From the NCBI RefSeq assembly GCF_016756395.1, contig NZ_AP018365.1, positions 1,557,501 through 1,621,500 on the forward strand: a DNA stretch of 64,000 nt. The letters are read 5' to 3'. Of the stretch, positions 9,466 through 17,322 are shown one piece after another (the stretch's first letter is position 1; every line of letters starts with the position of its first letter). This DNA is from Streptomyces sp. SN-593 (GTDB taxonomy: Bacteria > Actinomycetota > Actinomycetes > Streptomycetales > Streptomycetaceae). The translations under genes and the position numbers were made by a program. A model generated the notes under the pieces. It was not told the DNA's origin. It worked only from the letters and a program-made list of their open reading frames with translations, and ran no database searches.

Positions 9466-10672
9466 CTGGCACCTCCATCTCGATGACGGTGCCCCGGCCG
9501 GGCTCCGATCGCACGCTGAGCGCACCGCCGACGCCGTCGGCGCGGTCCCGCATGGAGACCAGGCCGAGGTGCCGGCCGGCCCGGCGGACCGCGGTGGGGT
9601 CGAAGCCGCGGCCGTCGTCGCGGACGCGCAGGGTGGCGCCTCCACCGCCGTGCCCTTCGAGGCTGACGGCGACGGTCCGCGGGTGGGCGTGGCGCAGCGC
9701 GTTGTGGGTGGCCTCCTGGGCGACGCGCAGCAGGGCCTCCTCCTGGGGCGCGGGCAGGGCGCGCATCCGGACGGCGCGGAAGGTCACGTTCGCGGAGTGC
9801 ACCCGGTCCAGCACGTCGGTCTGCGTGCGCAGGGTGGCCACGAGCCCGTCCTCGTCGAGGGCGGCCGGGCGCAGCTCGACCACGACCGCCCGCAGTTCGT
9901 CGGCGGCCTCGGCGGCGAGCGCGGCGACCTGCCGGAGCTCCTCCTTGGCGCGGCCGGGGTCGGTGTCGACCAGGGCGGCGGACGCCTGGGCGGTCAGGCG
10001 CAGCGAGAACAGCTTCTGGGAGACCGCGTCGTGCAGTTCGTGGGCGATACGGGCCCGCTCACCGGCGAGCGTCAGCTCCCGGCTGCGTTCGTGCAGGCGG
10101 GCGTTGGTGAGGGCGATCGCGGCGTGGTCGGCGAGGATGCGCAGCAGGTCCTCGTCGTCCTGGGTGAAGCCCGCCGGGCAGGTCGCCCCGGTGCCGGCGC
10201 GGGCGGGGTCGGTGCCGACGGGGTCGGTGCCGGCGCGGCGCCCGGCGGGGGCCGCCGTGTTCTTGTTCGCGAGGAAGATCGCCCCGAGGATGTCGTCGCC
10301 GTCGGCCACCGGCATGCCGATGAAGTCCTTCATCACCGGGTGGGCGCGCGGCCAGCCGGCGAAGCTCTCGAAGTCGCGCACGTCGGCGAGCCGCTGCGGG
10401 GTCGCCTCGCGGAGCATCGCGGCGAGCACGCCGTGCTGGCGGGGCAGCGGTCCGATCGCCTTCCACTGCTCGTCGCCGACGCCGTCCACGACGAACTGGG
10501 CGAAGCCGCCGTGGTCGTCGGGTACGCCGAGCGCGGCGTACTGCGCGTCCAGCAGCTCCCGGGCGGAGGCCACGATGGTCTGCAGGACCTCGCGCACCTC
10601 CAGCCGGCGGTTCATCGCCACGATCGCGGCGCTGACCGCTTCGATACCGCCTCGCGGCGTCCGTTCGGACAT
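9458..10672 (-). CDS. GAF-domain sensor histidine kinase (HisKA_3 type)
   Basis: A 404-residue cytoplasmic kinase. Residues about 25-195 form a GAF domain (LQTIVASARELLDAQYAALG, then DFIGMPVADGDDILGAIFLA). The HisKA_3 dimerisation helix holds RIAHELHDAVSQKLF with His214 as the predicted phospho-acceptor, and the HATPase domain has EATHNALRHAHP, DDGRGFD and GLVSMRDRAD. There is no membrane segment, so the signal is intracellular. The GAF family resembles DevS/redox-type kinases, but no haem ligand can be assigned. ATG at 10672 follows GGAGG. It is encoded with its regulator. Confidence 0.94.
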   Translation of the reverse strand: MSERTPRGGIEAVSAAIVAMNRRLEVREVLQTIVASARELLDAQYAALGVPDDHGGFAQFVVDGVGDEQWKAIGPLPRQHGVLAAMLREATPQRLADVRDFESFAGWPRAHPVMKDFIGMPVADGDDILGAIFLANKNTAAPAGRRAGTDPVGTDPARAGTGATCPAGFTQDDEDLLRILADHAAIALTNARLHERSRELTLAGERARIAHELHDAVSQKLFSLRLTAQASAALVDTDPGRAKEELRQVAALAAEAADELRAVVVELRPAALDEDGLVATLRTQTDVLDRVHSANVTFRAVRMRALPAPQEEALLRVAQEATHNALRHAHPRTVAVSLEGHGGGGATLRVRDDGRGFDPTAVRRAGRHLGLVSMRDRADGVGGALSVRSEPGRGTVIEMEVPGG

Positions 10673-10715
10673 GCCTCCACGGTACCGGCCGCAGGTGACA
10701 CGCCGTATGCGCCGC

Positions 10716-10730
10716 AGGACGTAACGTCCT
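10716..10730. promoter_or_regulatory. 15-bp perfect palindrome in the divergent kinase/SDR region
   Basis: AGGACGTAACGTCCT is a perfect palindrome with 7-base arms around a central A. It lies 44-58 bases upstream of the kinase start and 157-171 bases upstream of the SDR start. A related GGACGTGTCC occurs about 15 bases further on. It is a candidate operator, perhaps for the NarL-type regulator itself. The site-to-regulator link is inference. Confidence 0.45.
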
Positions 10731-10886
10731 GGTCCGCCCGGCCTAGGACGTGTCCGGCGGCCGGTGTAGGGCCAAGGGCCCCCGGGGGTTGCTGCGGGCG
10801 GCCGAGGCCGGGGGCGGGGCGGCGTTCCTACGGTGTGGGCATCGGGTCCGGCGACCGCGCCGGACCGTGGCGGAGGGGCGGGAACC

Positions 10887-11756
10887 ATGCCGGTGGCGAT
10901 CATCACGGGCGCGTCGCGGGGGCTGGGCCGCGCGCTGGCCGAGGAGCTGGCCGGCCGCGGCTGGGACCTGGTGCTGGACGGCCGGGACGCAGAGGCGTTG
11001 CGCAGGGCGGCCAACGTCCTTATATCGGACCAATCTCCCCATCGCTCCTATATAGGGGACAAAGGTGCGTCTCACGCGGGCGCCGGAGGCGAGGGGCCGA
11101 AGCAGCCTGCGGGCGGCCGGGTGCGCGCCGTCCCCGGTGACGTGACCCACCCCGGGCACCGGGCCGAGCTGCTCGCGGCGGCCCGGGAGCTGGGCGGTGG
11201 CCGGGGCCCGGACCTGCTGGTCAACAACGCCAGCGCGCTGGGCGCCGAGCCCCTCGTACCGCTCGCCGACCTGTCCGAGGACGGGCTGCGGCAGGCCCTG
11301 GAGACGAACGTGCTCGCGCCCTTCGCGCTGATCAGGGCCGCCCTGCCGGGGCTGCGCGCGGCCGGGGGCGCGGTGCTGAACGTCAGCTCGGACGCGGCGG
11401 TGGCGGCGTATCCCACCTGGGGCGGGTACGGGGCGGGCAAGGCCGCGCTCGACCACCTGTCGGCGGTGCTGGCCGAGGAGGAGCCGGGCGTCCGGGTGTG
11501 GTGGGTGGACCCGGGCGACCTGCGCACCGGCCTGTACGCGGCCGCGGTGCCGGACGACCCCGACTTCGGGCAGCGCCCGCTGCCGGAACAGGTCGCGCCC
11601 GCGGTGCTGCGGCTGCTCGACGGTCCGGCGGGCAGCGGCCGCTACGTCGCTGCGGAGCTGGCCGAAGCGGCGGAAGCGGCCGACGCGGCGGAGCCCGCGG
11701 GATCGGTGCGATCGGCCGAGCCGCCCGCGGTGTCCGATCCGGAGCCGGTGCGATGA
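10887..11756 (+). CDS. Short-chain dehydrogenase/reductase with an atypical insert
   Basis: A 289-residue SDR of NAD(P)-dependent oxidoreductase type. The cofactor motif is TGASRGLG (residues 7-14), NNAS lies near 113, and the catalytic set is Ser168, Tyr181 and Lys185 (YGAGK). Substrate unknown. The loop after beta-2/alpha-2 (about residues 43-78) carries roughly 35 extra residues encoded partly by an AT-rich stretch unlike the rest of the gene. The C-terminal 30 residues are Ala/Glu repeats. ATG at 10887 has GGAGGGG upstream. The stop overlaps the next start (ATGA), so it is coupled to the QueA-like gene. Confidence 0.9.
   Translation: MPVAIITGASRGLGRALAEELAGRGWDLVLDGRDAEALRRAANVLISDQSPHRSYIGDKGASHAGAGGEGPKQPAGGRVRAVPGDVTHPGHRAELLAAARELGGGRGPDLLVNNASALGAEPLVPLADLSEDGLRQALETNVLAPFALIRAALPGLRAAGGAVLNVSSDAAVAAYPTWGGYGAGKAALDHLSAVLAEEEPGVRVWWVDPGDLRTGLYAAAVPDDPDFGQRPLPEQVAPAVLRLLDGPAGSGRYVAAELAEAAEAADAAEPAGSVRSAEPPAVSDPEPVR
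11014..11072. other. AT-rich patch inside the SDR gene, possible in-frame insertion
   Basis: About 60 bases of roughly 50% GC sit in a gene of more than 75% GC. The patch contains the perfect palindrome CCTATATAGG (11047-11056) and the near-mirrored pair TATATCGGA (11021-11029) and TCCTATATA (11046-11054). It interrupts the SDR fold in a surface loop and keeps the frame. It could be a small insertion remnant, a MITE-like scar or an internal regulatory site. Confidence 0.55.
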
Positions 11757-13012
11757 GCGCGGCGGCACCCGCGGCCCCGGTCACCTGCGAGACCTGTGAC
11801 GCCGAGGCCGACCGGGTGGACGCGGGCGGCCTCGCCGGCCTCCGCCTGCCGCCGGAGCTGTCGGCCGCGGAGCCCGCGCCCCGCCGGGACGCGGTGCGGC
11901 TGCTGGTCGGACGCCGGTCCGGCGGGGAGGTCACCCACCACGGGTTCCGCGAGCTGCCCGGCCTGCTGCGGGCCGGGGACGTCCTGGTCGTCAACACCTC
12001 GCGGACACTGCCCGCCGCCCTGGACGGCCGGCTGGCGGACGGGGACGAGGACGGGGACCCGGAGGGGACCGGAGGGGTGGACAGGACCGGCGGAAGAACG
12101 GGCAGGACCGGAAGGACGGGCAGGACCGGACGCACCGGCCGGAACGGGCGCGCCCGCGGGACGGACGCCCCGAGGACGGCGCCGGACGGCGGCCCGCCCG
12201 TGGTGGTGCACTTCTCCACCCGGCGTGACGACGGCCGCTGGGTGGTCGAGGTGCGCTCCCCCGACGGCCGGGGCTCGACCGTGCGCGGGCCGGACGGACG
12301 GTCCGGCGCCGAGGTGCGGCTGGCCGGCGGCGGCCGGCTCGTCCTGGAACACCCCCTGGTCCCCGGCGCCGACCGGCTGTGGGTGGCGTCGGTCCGGGTG
12401 CCGGACGTGGTGCGGCACCTGCGCCGCCACGGACGGCCGATCCGCTACGCGTACACCACCCGCGACCAGCCGCTGTCGGCGTACCAGACGGTGTTCGGCA
12501 CGCCGTCCGCCGACGGGCGGGGCTCGGCGGAGATGCCGAGCGCGGGCCGGCCGTTCACCGCTCCCCTGGTCACCGAGCTGGTCAGCCGGGGCGTGCAGAT
12601 CGCGCCGATCGAGCTGCACACGGGGGTGGCGTCCGCCGAGGCGCACGAGCCGCCGTACGCCGAGCCGTACACCGTGCCGGCGAGCACCGCGTGGCAGGTG
12701 AACGCGGCGCGGGCGGCCGGCGGGCGGGTGGTCGCGGTCGGCACCACCGCCGTGCGCGCCCTGGAGTCGGCGGCCGACCGGCGCGGCCGGGTACGGGCGG
12801 CGCACGGCTGGACGGAGCTGGTGATCACCCCGGAACGCGGGGTCCGCGCGGTGGACGGCCTGCTGACCGGACTGCACGAGCCGGAGGCGTCGCACCTGCT
12901 GATGCTGAGGGCCCTGTCGGGCGACGGCCTGCTCTCCCGCGTCTACGCCGAGGCGCTGCGCGGCCGTTATCTCTGGCACGAGTTCGGAGACGTCAACCTG
13001 CTCCTGCCATAA
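11753..13012 (+). CDS. QueA-like S-adenosylmethionine:tRNA ribosyltransferase-isomerase
   Basis: A 419-residue QueA-family protein; canonical QueA (about 350 residues) adds epoxyqueuosine from SAM during tRNA queuosine synthesis. Recognisable pieces are LLRAGDVLVVNTSRTLPAAL (residues about 70-90), YAYTTRDQPLSAYQTVFG, and AAGGRVVAVGTTAVRALES. The normally invariant region around the YQTVY/PTAGLHFT block reads MPSAGRPFT, so the active site is diverged. Residues about 100-140 are a Gly-Arg-Thr repeat insert. No other queuosine gene is present. The product may be a paralogue with a different substrate. It is coupled to the SDR by an ATGA overlap. Confidence 0.82.
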   Translation: MSAAAPAAPVTCETCDAEADRVDAGGLAGLRLPPELSAAEPAPRRDAVRLLVGRRSGGEVTHHGFRELPGLLRAGDVLVVNTSRTLPAALDGRLADGDEDGDPEGTGGVDRTGGRTGRTGRTGRTGRTGRNGRARGTDAPRTAPDGGPPVVVHFSTRRDDGRWVVEVRSPDGRGSTVRGPDGRSGAEVRLAGGGRLVLEHPLVPGADRLWVASVRVPDVVRHLRRHGRPIRYAYTTRDQPLSAYQTVFGTPSADGRGSAEMPSAGRPFTAPLVTELVSRGVQIAPIELHTGVASAEAHEPPYAEPYTVPASTAWQVNAARAAGGRVVAVGTTAVRALESAADRRGRVRAAHGWTELVITPERGVRAVDGLLTGLHEPEASHLLMLRALSGDGLLSRVYAEALRGRYLWHEFGDVNLLLP

Positions 13013-13046
13013 GGGGTTTCGGACCACGCATAAACGTCACATAAAG

Positions 13047-13081
13047 CACCCCCTCCGTCACCTTCCGCGACGCAGGGGGTG
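13047..13081 (+). terminator. Hairpin after the QueA-like gene
   Basis: CACCCCCT (13047-13054) pairs perfectly with AGGGGGTG (13074-13081), 35 bases after the stop codon. It probably terminates the SDR/QueA-like transcript before the separate riboswitch-controlled unit begins. No long U-tract follows. Confidence 0.55.
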
Positions 13082-13119
13082 TTCCCCTGTGACCTCACCT
13101 ACAGGACCTGCGTCACATA

Positions 13120-13265
13120 CTAGGCCGCTTAGTGGAATTCGGAGCGGGAAACCCCTGGGGGAATCCCGGGAAGTCCGCACCGAACACCGGCCGCGTCTAC
13201 GAGTCCGACTCGTAGCGGAGCTCATTGACCCCCGATTTCCGACCCTCTAACAATTCTCGGGTCCC
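13120..13265 (+). ncRNA. ydaO-yuaA type (c-di-AMP) riboswitch
   Basis: The leader of the transglycosylase-like gene carries the marks of the actinobacterial ydaO motif: GGAGCGGGAAACCC at 13141-13154, GGGGGAATCCC just after, a perfect 8-bp hairpin CTACGAGT-CCG-ACTCGTAG at 13197-13215, and the 3' conserved box GACCCTCTAAC (13241-13251) followed by TCTCGGG. In streptomycetes this class controls rpfA and cell-wall hydrolase genes in response to c-di-AMP, which fits the downstream gene. No covariance search was possible, so boundaries are approximate. Confidence 0.7.
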
Positions 13266-13286
13266 AATCGGAAGAGGTAATCCCGC

Positions 13287-14117
13287 ATGCAGCTCCCCAC
13301 GATCCCGAAGATCGGCCGACTGTCCAGGAAGCACAAGATCACGGCGGCCGGTGTCGCCGCCGCCGCGGCCGTTGCGCTGACAGTCACCGGTCTCGAGGCG
13401 ACCGCTGGTGGATCGGCGGTCGCCGACGGCGACCCGACTGGGTTCTCCGTCTCCACCGGCGACCAGGTCAAGAGCATCAGCCCCGAGTCCGGCATGGCCT
13501 CCCAGCAGGCCATCAAGGACAAGGCCGCCGCTCAGAAGAAGGCCGCCGCGGACGCGGCGAGGAAGAAGGCGGCCGCCGCGGCCGCCGCGAAGCAGAAGGT
13601 CGCCGACGCGGCGGCCGCGAAGAAGAAGGCCGCGGCCGAGGCCGCCGAGCGCGCCAAGGAAGCGGCCAACCGCTCCACCAAGCGCATCGCCGTCAAGAAG
13701 ACCGCGCCGGTGGTCAAGAAGTCGGCCCCGGTGGTCCGGTCCGCCCCGGTCGCGAAGGCCACCACCGTCGCGAAGCCGGCCGCGGTGACGTACCCGGACA
13801 ACCTGGACGGCTGGATCCGGCAGGCCCGGGCCATCCTGGCCGCGCACGACATTCCGGTGCCGACCTACAACGGCATTTACCGCAACATCATCCGCGAGTC
13901 GTCCGGAAACCCGAACGCGATCAACCTGTGGGACTCGAACGCCGCCAAGGGCATTCCCTCCAAGGGCCTGCTCCAGACGATCGATCCGACGTTCAACGCG
14001 TACCACGTCTCCGGTACCTCGTGGAACGTCTACAACCCGGTCGCGAACATCGCCGCCGCGTGCAACTACGCGTACCACGTGTACGGCGGCATGGACAACG
14101 TGAACTCGGCGTACTGA
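13287..14117 (+). CDS. Exported lytic-transglycosylase-like (SLT domain) protein
   Basis: A 276-residue secreted protein predicted to act on peptidoglycan. Residues 1-50 contain a signal region (KITAAGVAAAAAVALTVTG). Residues about 75-135 are an Ala/Lys-rich helical linker (repeats of AAAKKKAAAEAA type), followed by a Val/Lys/Pro segment. The C-terminal 95 residues are the actinobacterial SLT-like domain: NIIRESSGNPNAINLWDSNA with the catalytic-type Glu, KGLLQTIDPTFNAYH, and NVYNPVANIAAACNYA. ATG at 13287 follows GAAGAGG. Expression is probably under the ydaO riboswitch just upstream. It ends at a strong bidirectional terminator. Confidence 0.9.
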   Translation: MQLPTIPKIGRLSRKHKITAAGVAAAAAVALTVTGLEATAGGSAVADGDPTGFSVSTGDQVKSISPESGMASQQAIKDKAAAQKKAAADAARKKAAAAAAAKQKVADAAAAKKKAAAEAAERAKEAANRSTKRIAVKKTAPVVKKSAPVVRSAPVAKATTVAKPAAVTYPDNLDGWIRQARAILAAHDIPVPTYNGIYRNIIRESSGNPNAINLWDSNAAKGIPSKGLLQTIDPTFNAYHVSGTSWNVYNPVANIAAACNYAYHVYGGMDNVNSAY

Positions 14118-14147
14118 TCGACGGGTCCGCGGAATGCGGGAAACCGG

Positions 14148-14181
14148 AAGGGCGGTGGGACGAAAGCGTCCCACCGCCCTT
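14148..14181. terminator. Bidirectional hairpin terminator
   Basis: AAGGGCGGTGGGACG (14148-14162) and CGTCCCACCGCCCTT (14167-14181) form a perfect 15-bp stem with an AAAG loop and short A/T flanks on both sides. It lies between the tail-to-tail transglycosylase-like and FHA-ABC genes and serves both. Confidence 0.85.
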
Positions 14182-14221
14182 TCCGCCGATCCGAACCGCC
14201 GAGACCGGGACTCGGCGACCG

Positions 14222-16948
14222 CTACTTGCGCATGACCTCGGGTTCGTGCCGGCGCAGCAGCCGGGCGACGACGAAGCCGCACAGCACGGCCATCACCAGC
14301 AGCACCAGGACGTCCAGCGTCCAGGCGCCGGCGGTGTGCTGCCACAGCGCGTCATGCGTCTTGCGGGTCGGGTCCCACGGCAGCAGGGTGTTGAGGCTCG
14401 CCGTGGCGCCGGCGCCGGCCACCGCCCACCGGGCGGGCATCAGCCACGACAGCTCCTCCACACCGGGCTTGCCGTAGAGCTGGAAGAGCACGCCGGTGAA
14501 GACGATCTGCACGATCGCGAACATGACCAGCAGCGGCATCGTCTTCTCCGCCGTCTTCACCAGGGCCGAGATGATCAGGCCGACCATCATCGAGGTGAAG
14601 CCGAAGACGATGATGACGAGCGTCATCTCCACGCCGGGGTGGCTGTGCAGGACGACGCCGTTGGTGGGCATCTTCCGCGGCGCGAAGCCGATGCCGCAGA
14701 TGATCGCGCCCTGGAGCGCCGTGATCAGGCCGAGCACGATGACCTTCGACATCAGGTACGCCGACCGGGACAGCCCGACAGCCCGTTCCCGCTCGTAGAT
14801 CACCCGTTCCTTGATCAGCTCGCGGACCGAGTTGGCCGAGCCGGCGAAGCAGGCGCCGACCGCGAGGATCATCAGGATGGTGCCCGCGTCCTTGTTCTGG
14901 AAGTAGGGCGGCTTGCCGAAGCCGAGGCCGTTGTCGGCGGGGATCAGGATGCTGACCACGCCGAGCACCGCGGGCAGGATCACCATCAGCCCGATGAAGC
15001 CCCGGTCGGACAGGATCACCGACAGGTAGCGCCGGATCAGGGTGACCAGCTGCGAGCCCCAGCCCTGCGGCTTGGGCGGCCGCGCCGCCTGGTACGGGAT
15101 GTAGTGCGCGGCCTGCGGTGCGGCCTGGTCGAGCTCGGCGGCGTACGTCTGGTAGTGCTGCGAGCCGCGCCAGCGGCCCGACCAGTCGTAGTCGCGGTAG
15201 TTCTCGAACGCGGAGAAGACGTCGGCCCAGTTGTCGTAGCCGAAGAAGGTCAGCGCCTCGTCCGGCGGGCCGAAGTACGCCACCGAACCGCCCGGCGCCA
15301 TGACCAGCAGCTTGTCGCACAGCGCCAGTTCGGCCACCGAGTGGGTGACGACCAGGACGGTGCGGCCGTCGTCGGCCAGGCCCCGCAGCAGCTTCATCAC
15401 GTCGCGGTCCATGCCCGGGTCGAGGCCGGAGGTCGGCTCGTCCAGGAAGATCAGCGACGGCTTGGTCAGCAGTTCCAGGGCGACCGACACGCGCTTGCGC
15501 TGGCCGCCGGAGAGCGAGGTGACCTTCTTGTCCGCGTGGATGTCGAGCTTCAGCTCGCGCAGCACCTCGTCTATCCGCGCCTCGCGCTCCGCGGTCGCGG
15601 TGTCGCCGGGGAAGCGGAGCTTGGCGGCGTACCGCAGCGCGGTCCTGACCTGGAGTTCCTTGTGCAGGATGTCGTCCTGCGGGACAAGGCCGATGCGCTG
15701 GCGCAGCTCGGCGAACTGCTTGTACAGGTTGCGGTTGTCGTAGAGCACCTCGCCCTGGTCGGCGGGGCGGTAGCCGGTCAGCGCGCGCAGCAGGGTCGAC
15801 TTGCCGGAGCCGGACGGGCCGATGACGCCGATCAGCGACTTCTCCGGCACCCCGAAGGAGACGTCCCGCAGGATCGTCTTGGTGGTCTTGCCGTGCGGCA
15901 CCGTGACCGACAGCCGGCGGGCGGAGAACGACACGTCGCCGGTGTCGACGAACTCCTCCAGCCGGTCGCCGACCAGCCGGAAGGTCGAGTGGCCGACACC
16001 CACGATGTCGTTGGGCCCGAGCAGGTGGCGCTGGACCGGCTGGCCGTTGACGTAGGTGCCGTTGTGGCTGCCGAGGTCGACGATCTCGTAGCGGCCGTCC
16101 GGGTGGGCGCGGAACTCCGCGTGGTAGCGGGAGACCTGGAGGTCGGAGACGACCAGCTCGTTCTCCAGCGCGCGGCCGATCTTCATCACCCGGCCCAGCG
16201 CGAGCTGGTGGAAGGTGGTGGGGCTGCGGACGCCGCCGACCGGAGCCGCGCCCTGCGGCTGCTGCGGGGGTTGCGCCTGGTGCTGCGGCGGCTGGGGCTG
16301 GTGCTGCGGCGGCTGCTGGGGAGGGCCGCCCCAACCCTGTGGCTGCGGCGGGGCCTGCGCGGGCGGCGCCCCCCATCCCCCGGCGCCCTGCCGGCCCTGC
16401 TGCGGGACGGCCTGCGGCTGCCCCGCGTACATCTGCGGCTGCTGCTGGGGGGGTTGGTACTGCGGCGGGTACTGCGGGTGCGCCTGCGGCGGCGCCTGCT
16501 GGTAGGCGGCGGCCTGCTGGGGCGCCTGCCGCGGCGCCGCCGGGGCGGCGGCCTGGGCCGCGGCGGCCCCCGCGGCCGCCACGCCGGCTCCCGCGCCCGG
16601 GGTACCCGCACCCGCGCCGGCCGGCGCGGTGAAGTCCAGCCGGGGCCCGTCGGTCGCGTTGCCCAGATGGACCGCGGCGCCGGGGCCGACGTCGGCGTGC
16701 TGGACCCGCCGACCCTGCACGAAGGTGCCGTTGGTGCTGCCCAAGTCCTCCAACTGCCAGCCGTGTTCGCCGCGGCGGATCGTGGCGTGCCGCCACGACA
16801 CCCGTGCGTCGTCGAGCACGAGGTCGCCCTGCGGGTCCCGGCCGAGGCTGTAGGACCGGGATGGGTCCAACGGCCAGGTCTGTCCATTGATGTCAAGTAC
16901 GAGTTCAGGCACCCCATGCCCCATTTGTCGTCCCCCGAAGTCCCCCAT
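14222..16948 (-). CDS. FHA-domain ABC-type transporter (ATPase fused to permease)
   Basis: A 908-residue half-transporter related to ABCG proteins. Domains in order: FHA 1 (about 30-105; SLGRDPQGDL, WRHATI, GSTNGTF), a long Pro/Gln/Gly-rich linker (110-235), FHA 2 (about 240-320; KIGRALENEL, GSHNGTY), the ABC ATPase (about 340-560; Walker A GPSGSGKST, signature LSGGQRKR, Walker B LIFLDEPTSGLD), and an ABC2-type permease with six membrane segments to the end. FHA domains read phosphothreonine, so Ser/Thr kinase control is likely. The start is ambiguous: ATG 16948 may be leaderless, while ATG 16924 has GGGGGA upstream. Confidence 0.93.
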   Translation of the reverse strand: MGDFGGRQMGHGVPELVLDINGQTWPLDPSRSYSLGRDPQGDLVLDDARVSWRHATIRRGEHGWQLEDLGSTNGTFVQGRRVQHADVGPGAAVHLGNATDGPRLDFTAPAGAGAGTPGAGAGVAAAGAAAAQAAAPAAPRQAPQQAAAYQQAPPQAHPQYPPQYQPPQQQPQMYAGQPQAVPQQGRQGAGGWGAPPAQAPPQPQGWGGPPQQPPQHQPQPPQHQAQPPQQPQGAAPVGGVRSPTTFHQLALGRVMKIGRALENELVVSDLQVSRYHAEFRAHPDGRYEIVDLGSHNGTYVNGQPVQRHLLGPNDIVGVGHSTFRLVGDRLEEFVDTGDVSFSARRLSVTVPHGKTTKTILRDVSFGVPEKSLIGVIGPSGSGKSTLLRALTGYRPADQGEVLYDNRNLYKQFAELRQRIGLVPQDDILHKELQVRTALRYAAKLRFPGDTATAEREARIDEVLRELKLDIHADKKVTSLSGGQRKRVSVALELLTKPSLIFLDEPTSGLDPGMDRDVMKLLRGLADDGRTVLVVTHSVAELALCDKLLVMAPGGSVAYFGPPDEALTFFGYDNWADVFSAFENYRDYDWSGRWRGSQHYQTYAAELDQAAPQAAHYIPYQAARPPKPQGWGSQLVTLIRRYLSVILSDRGFIGLMVILPAVLGVVSILIPADNGLGFGKPPYFQNKDAGTILMILAVGACFAGSANSVRELIKERVIYERERAVGLSRSAYLMSKVIVLGLITALQGAIICGIGFAPRKMPTNGVVLHSHPGVEMTLVIIVFGFTSMMVGLIISALVKTAEKTMPLLVMFAIVQIVFTGVLFQLYGKPGVEELSWLMPARWAVAGAGATASLNTLLPWDPTRKTHDALWQHTAGAWTLDVLVLLVMAVLCGFVVARLLRRHEPEVMRK

Positions 16949-16956
16949 GGAGGGGC

Positions 16957-16962
16957 AGTCTA
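16957..16962 (-). promoter_or_regulatory. -10-like TAGACT upstream of the FHA-ABC gene
   Basis: Reading the minus strand, TAGACT lies eight bases before ATG 16948, the distance expected for a leaderless transcript. No Shine-Dalgarno precedes that ATG. No clear -35 was seen. Confidence 0.4.
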
Positions 16963-17322
16963 GGGATTGCGAACATCGGGAGGAAATGATTCAGGCTCGG
17001 TCCGGTCACCGACAGCCACCCTCCACGCCCCACGACGCGCTCCGCGCACCCCCGGTTCCGTGCCACGGCACGTCCGGTCCGGCGCGGGTTGGCCGATGGG
17101 GCATAAGTAGTACCACTTCGACGCACCCGGCCGTGCCGTCCGCGCTCTCCCGGCCGTGCCGTCTGCGCCATCCGCGCTCCCCGGTCCTCGCCGTCCGCGC
17201 TCCCCCGGCCGCGTCATCCGTGCTCCCCGGCCGCGTCCCGGCCGCGTCCGGGCTCCAGCGGGTGTCCGCCAACCGGGACAGCCCGTGCCCGGCAGGCGGA
17301 CGGCCGATACGGTGGGAGCACC
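16963..17322. other. Divergent intergenic region between the FHA-ABC gene and serB
   Basis: About 360 bases hold no gene. From 17130 to 17260 there are imperfect repeats built on CCGTCCGCGCTCCCCGGCCG-like units. A GGGAG ribosome site for serB sits just before 17323. Nothing else could be supported. Confidence 0.6.

Noticed and set aside
13928..16963. 1,011-codon plus-strand frame opposite the FHA-ABC gene
   Set aside because: It is antisense to an unmistakable gene, its composition is dominated by Arg/Asp/Gly/His, and it overlaps the end of the transglycosylase-like gene.
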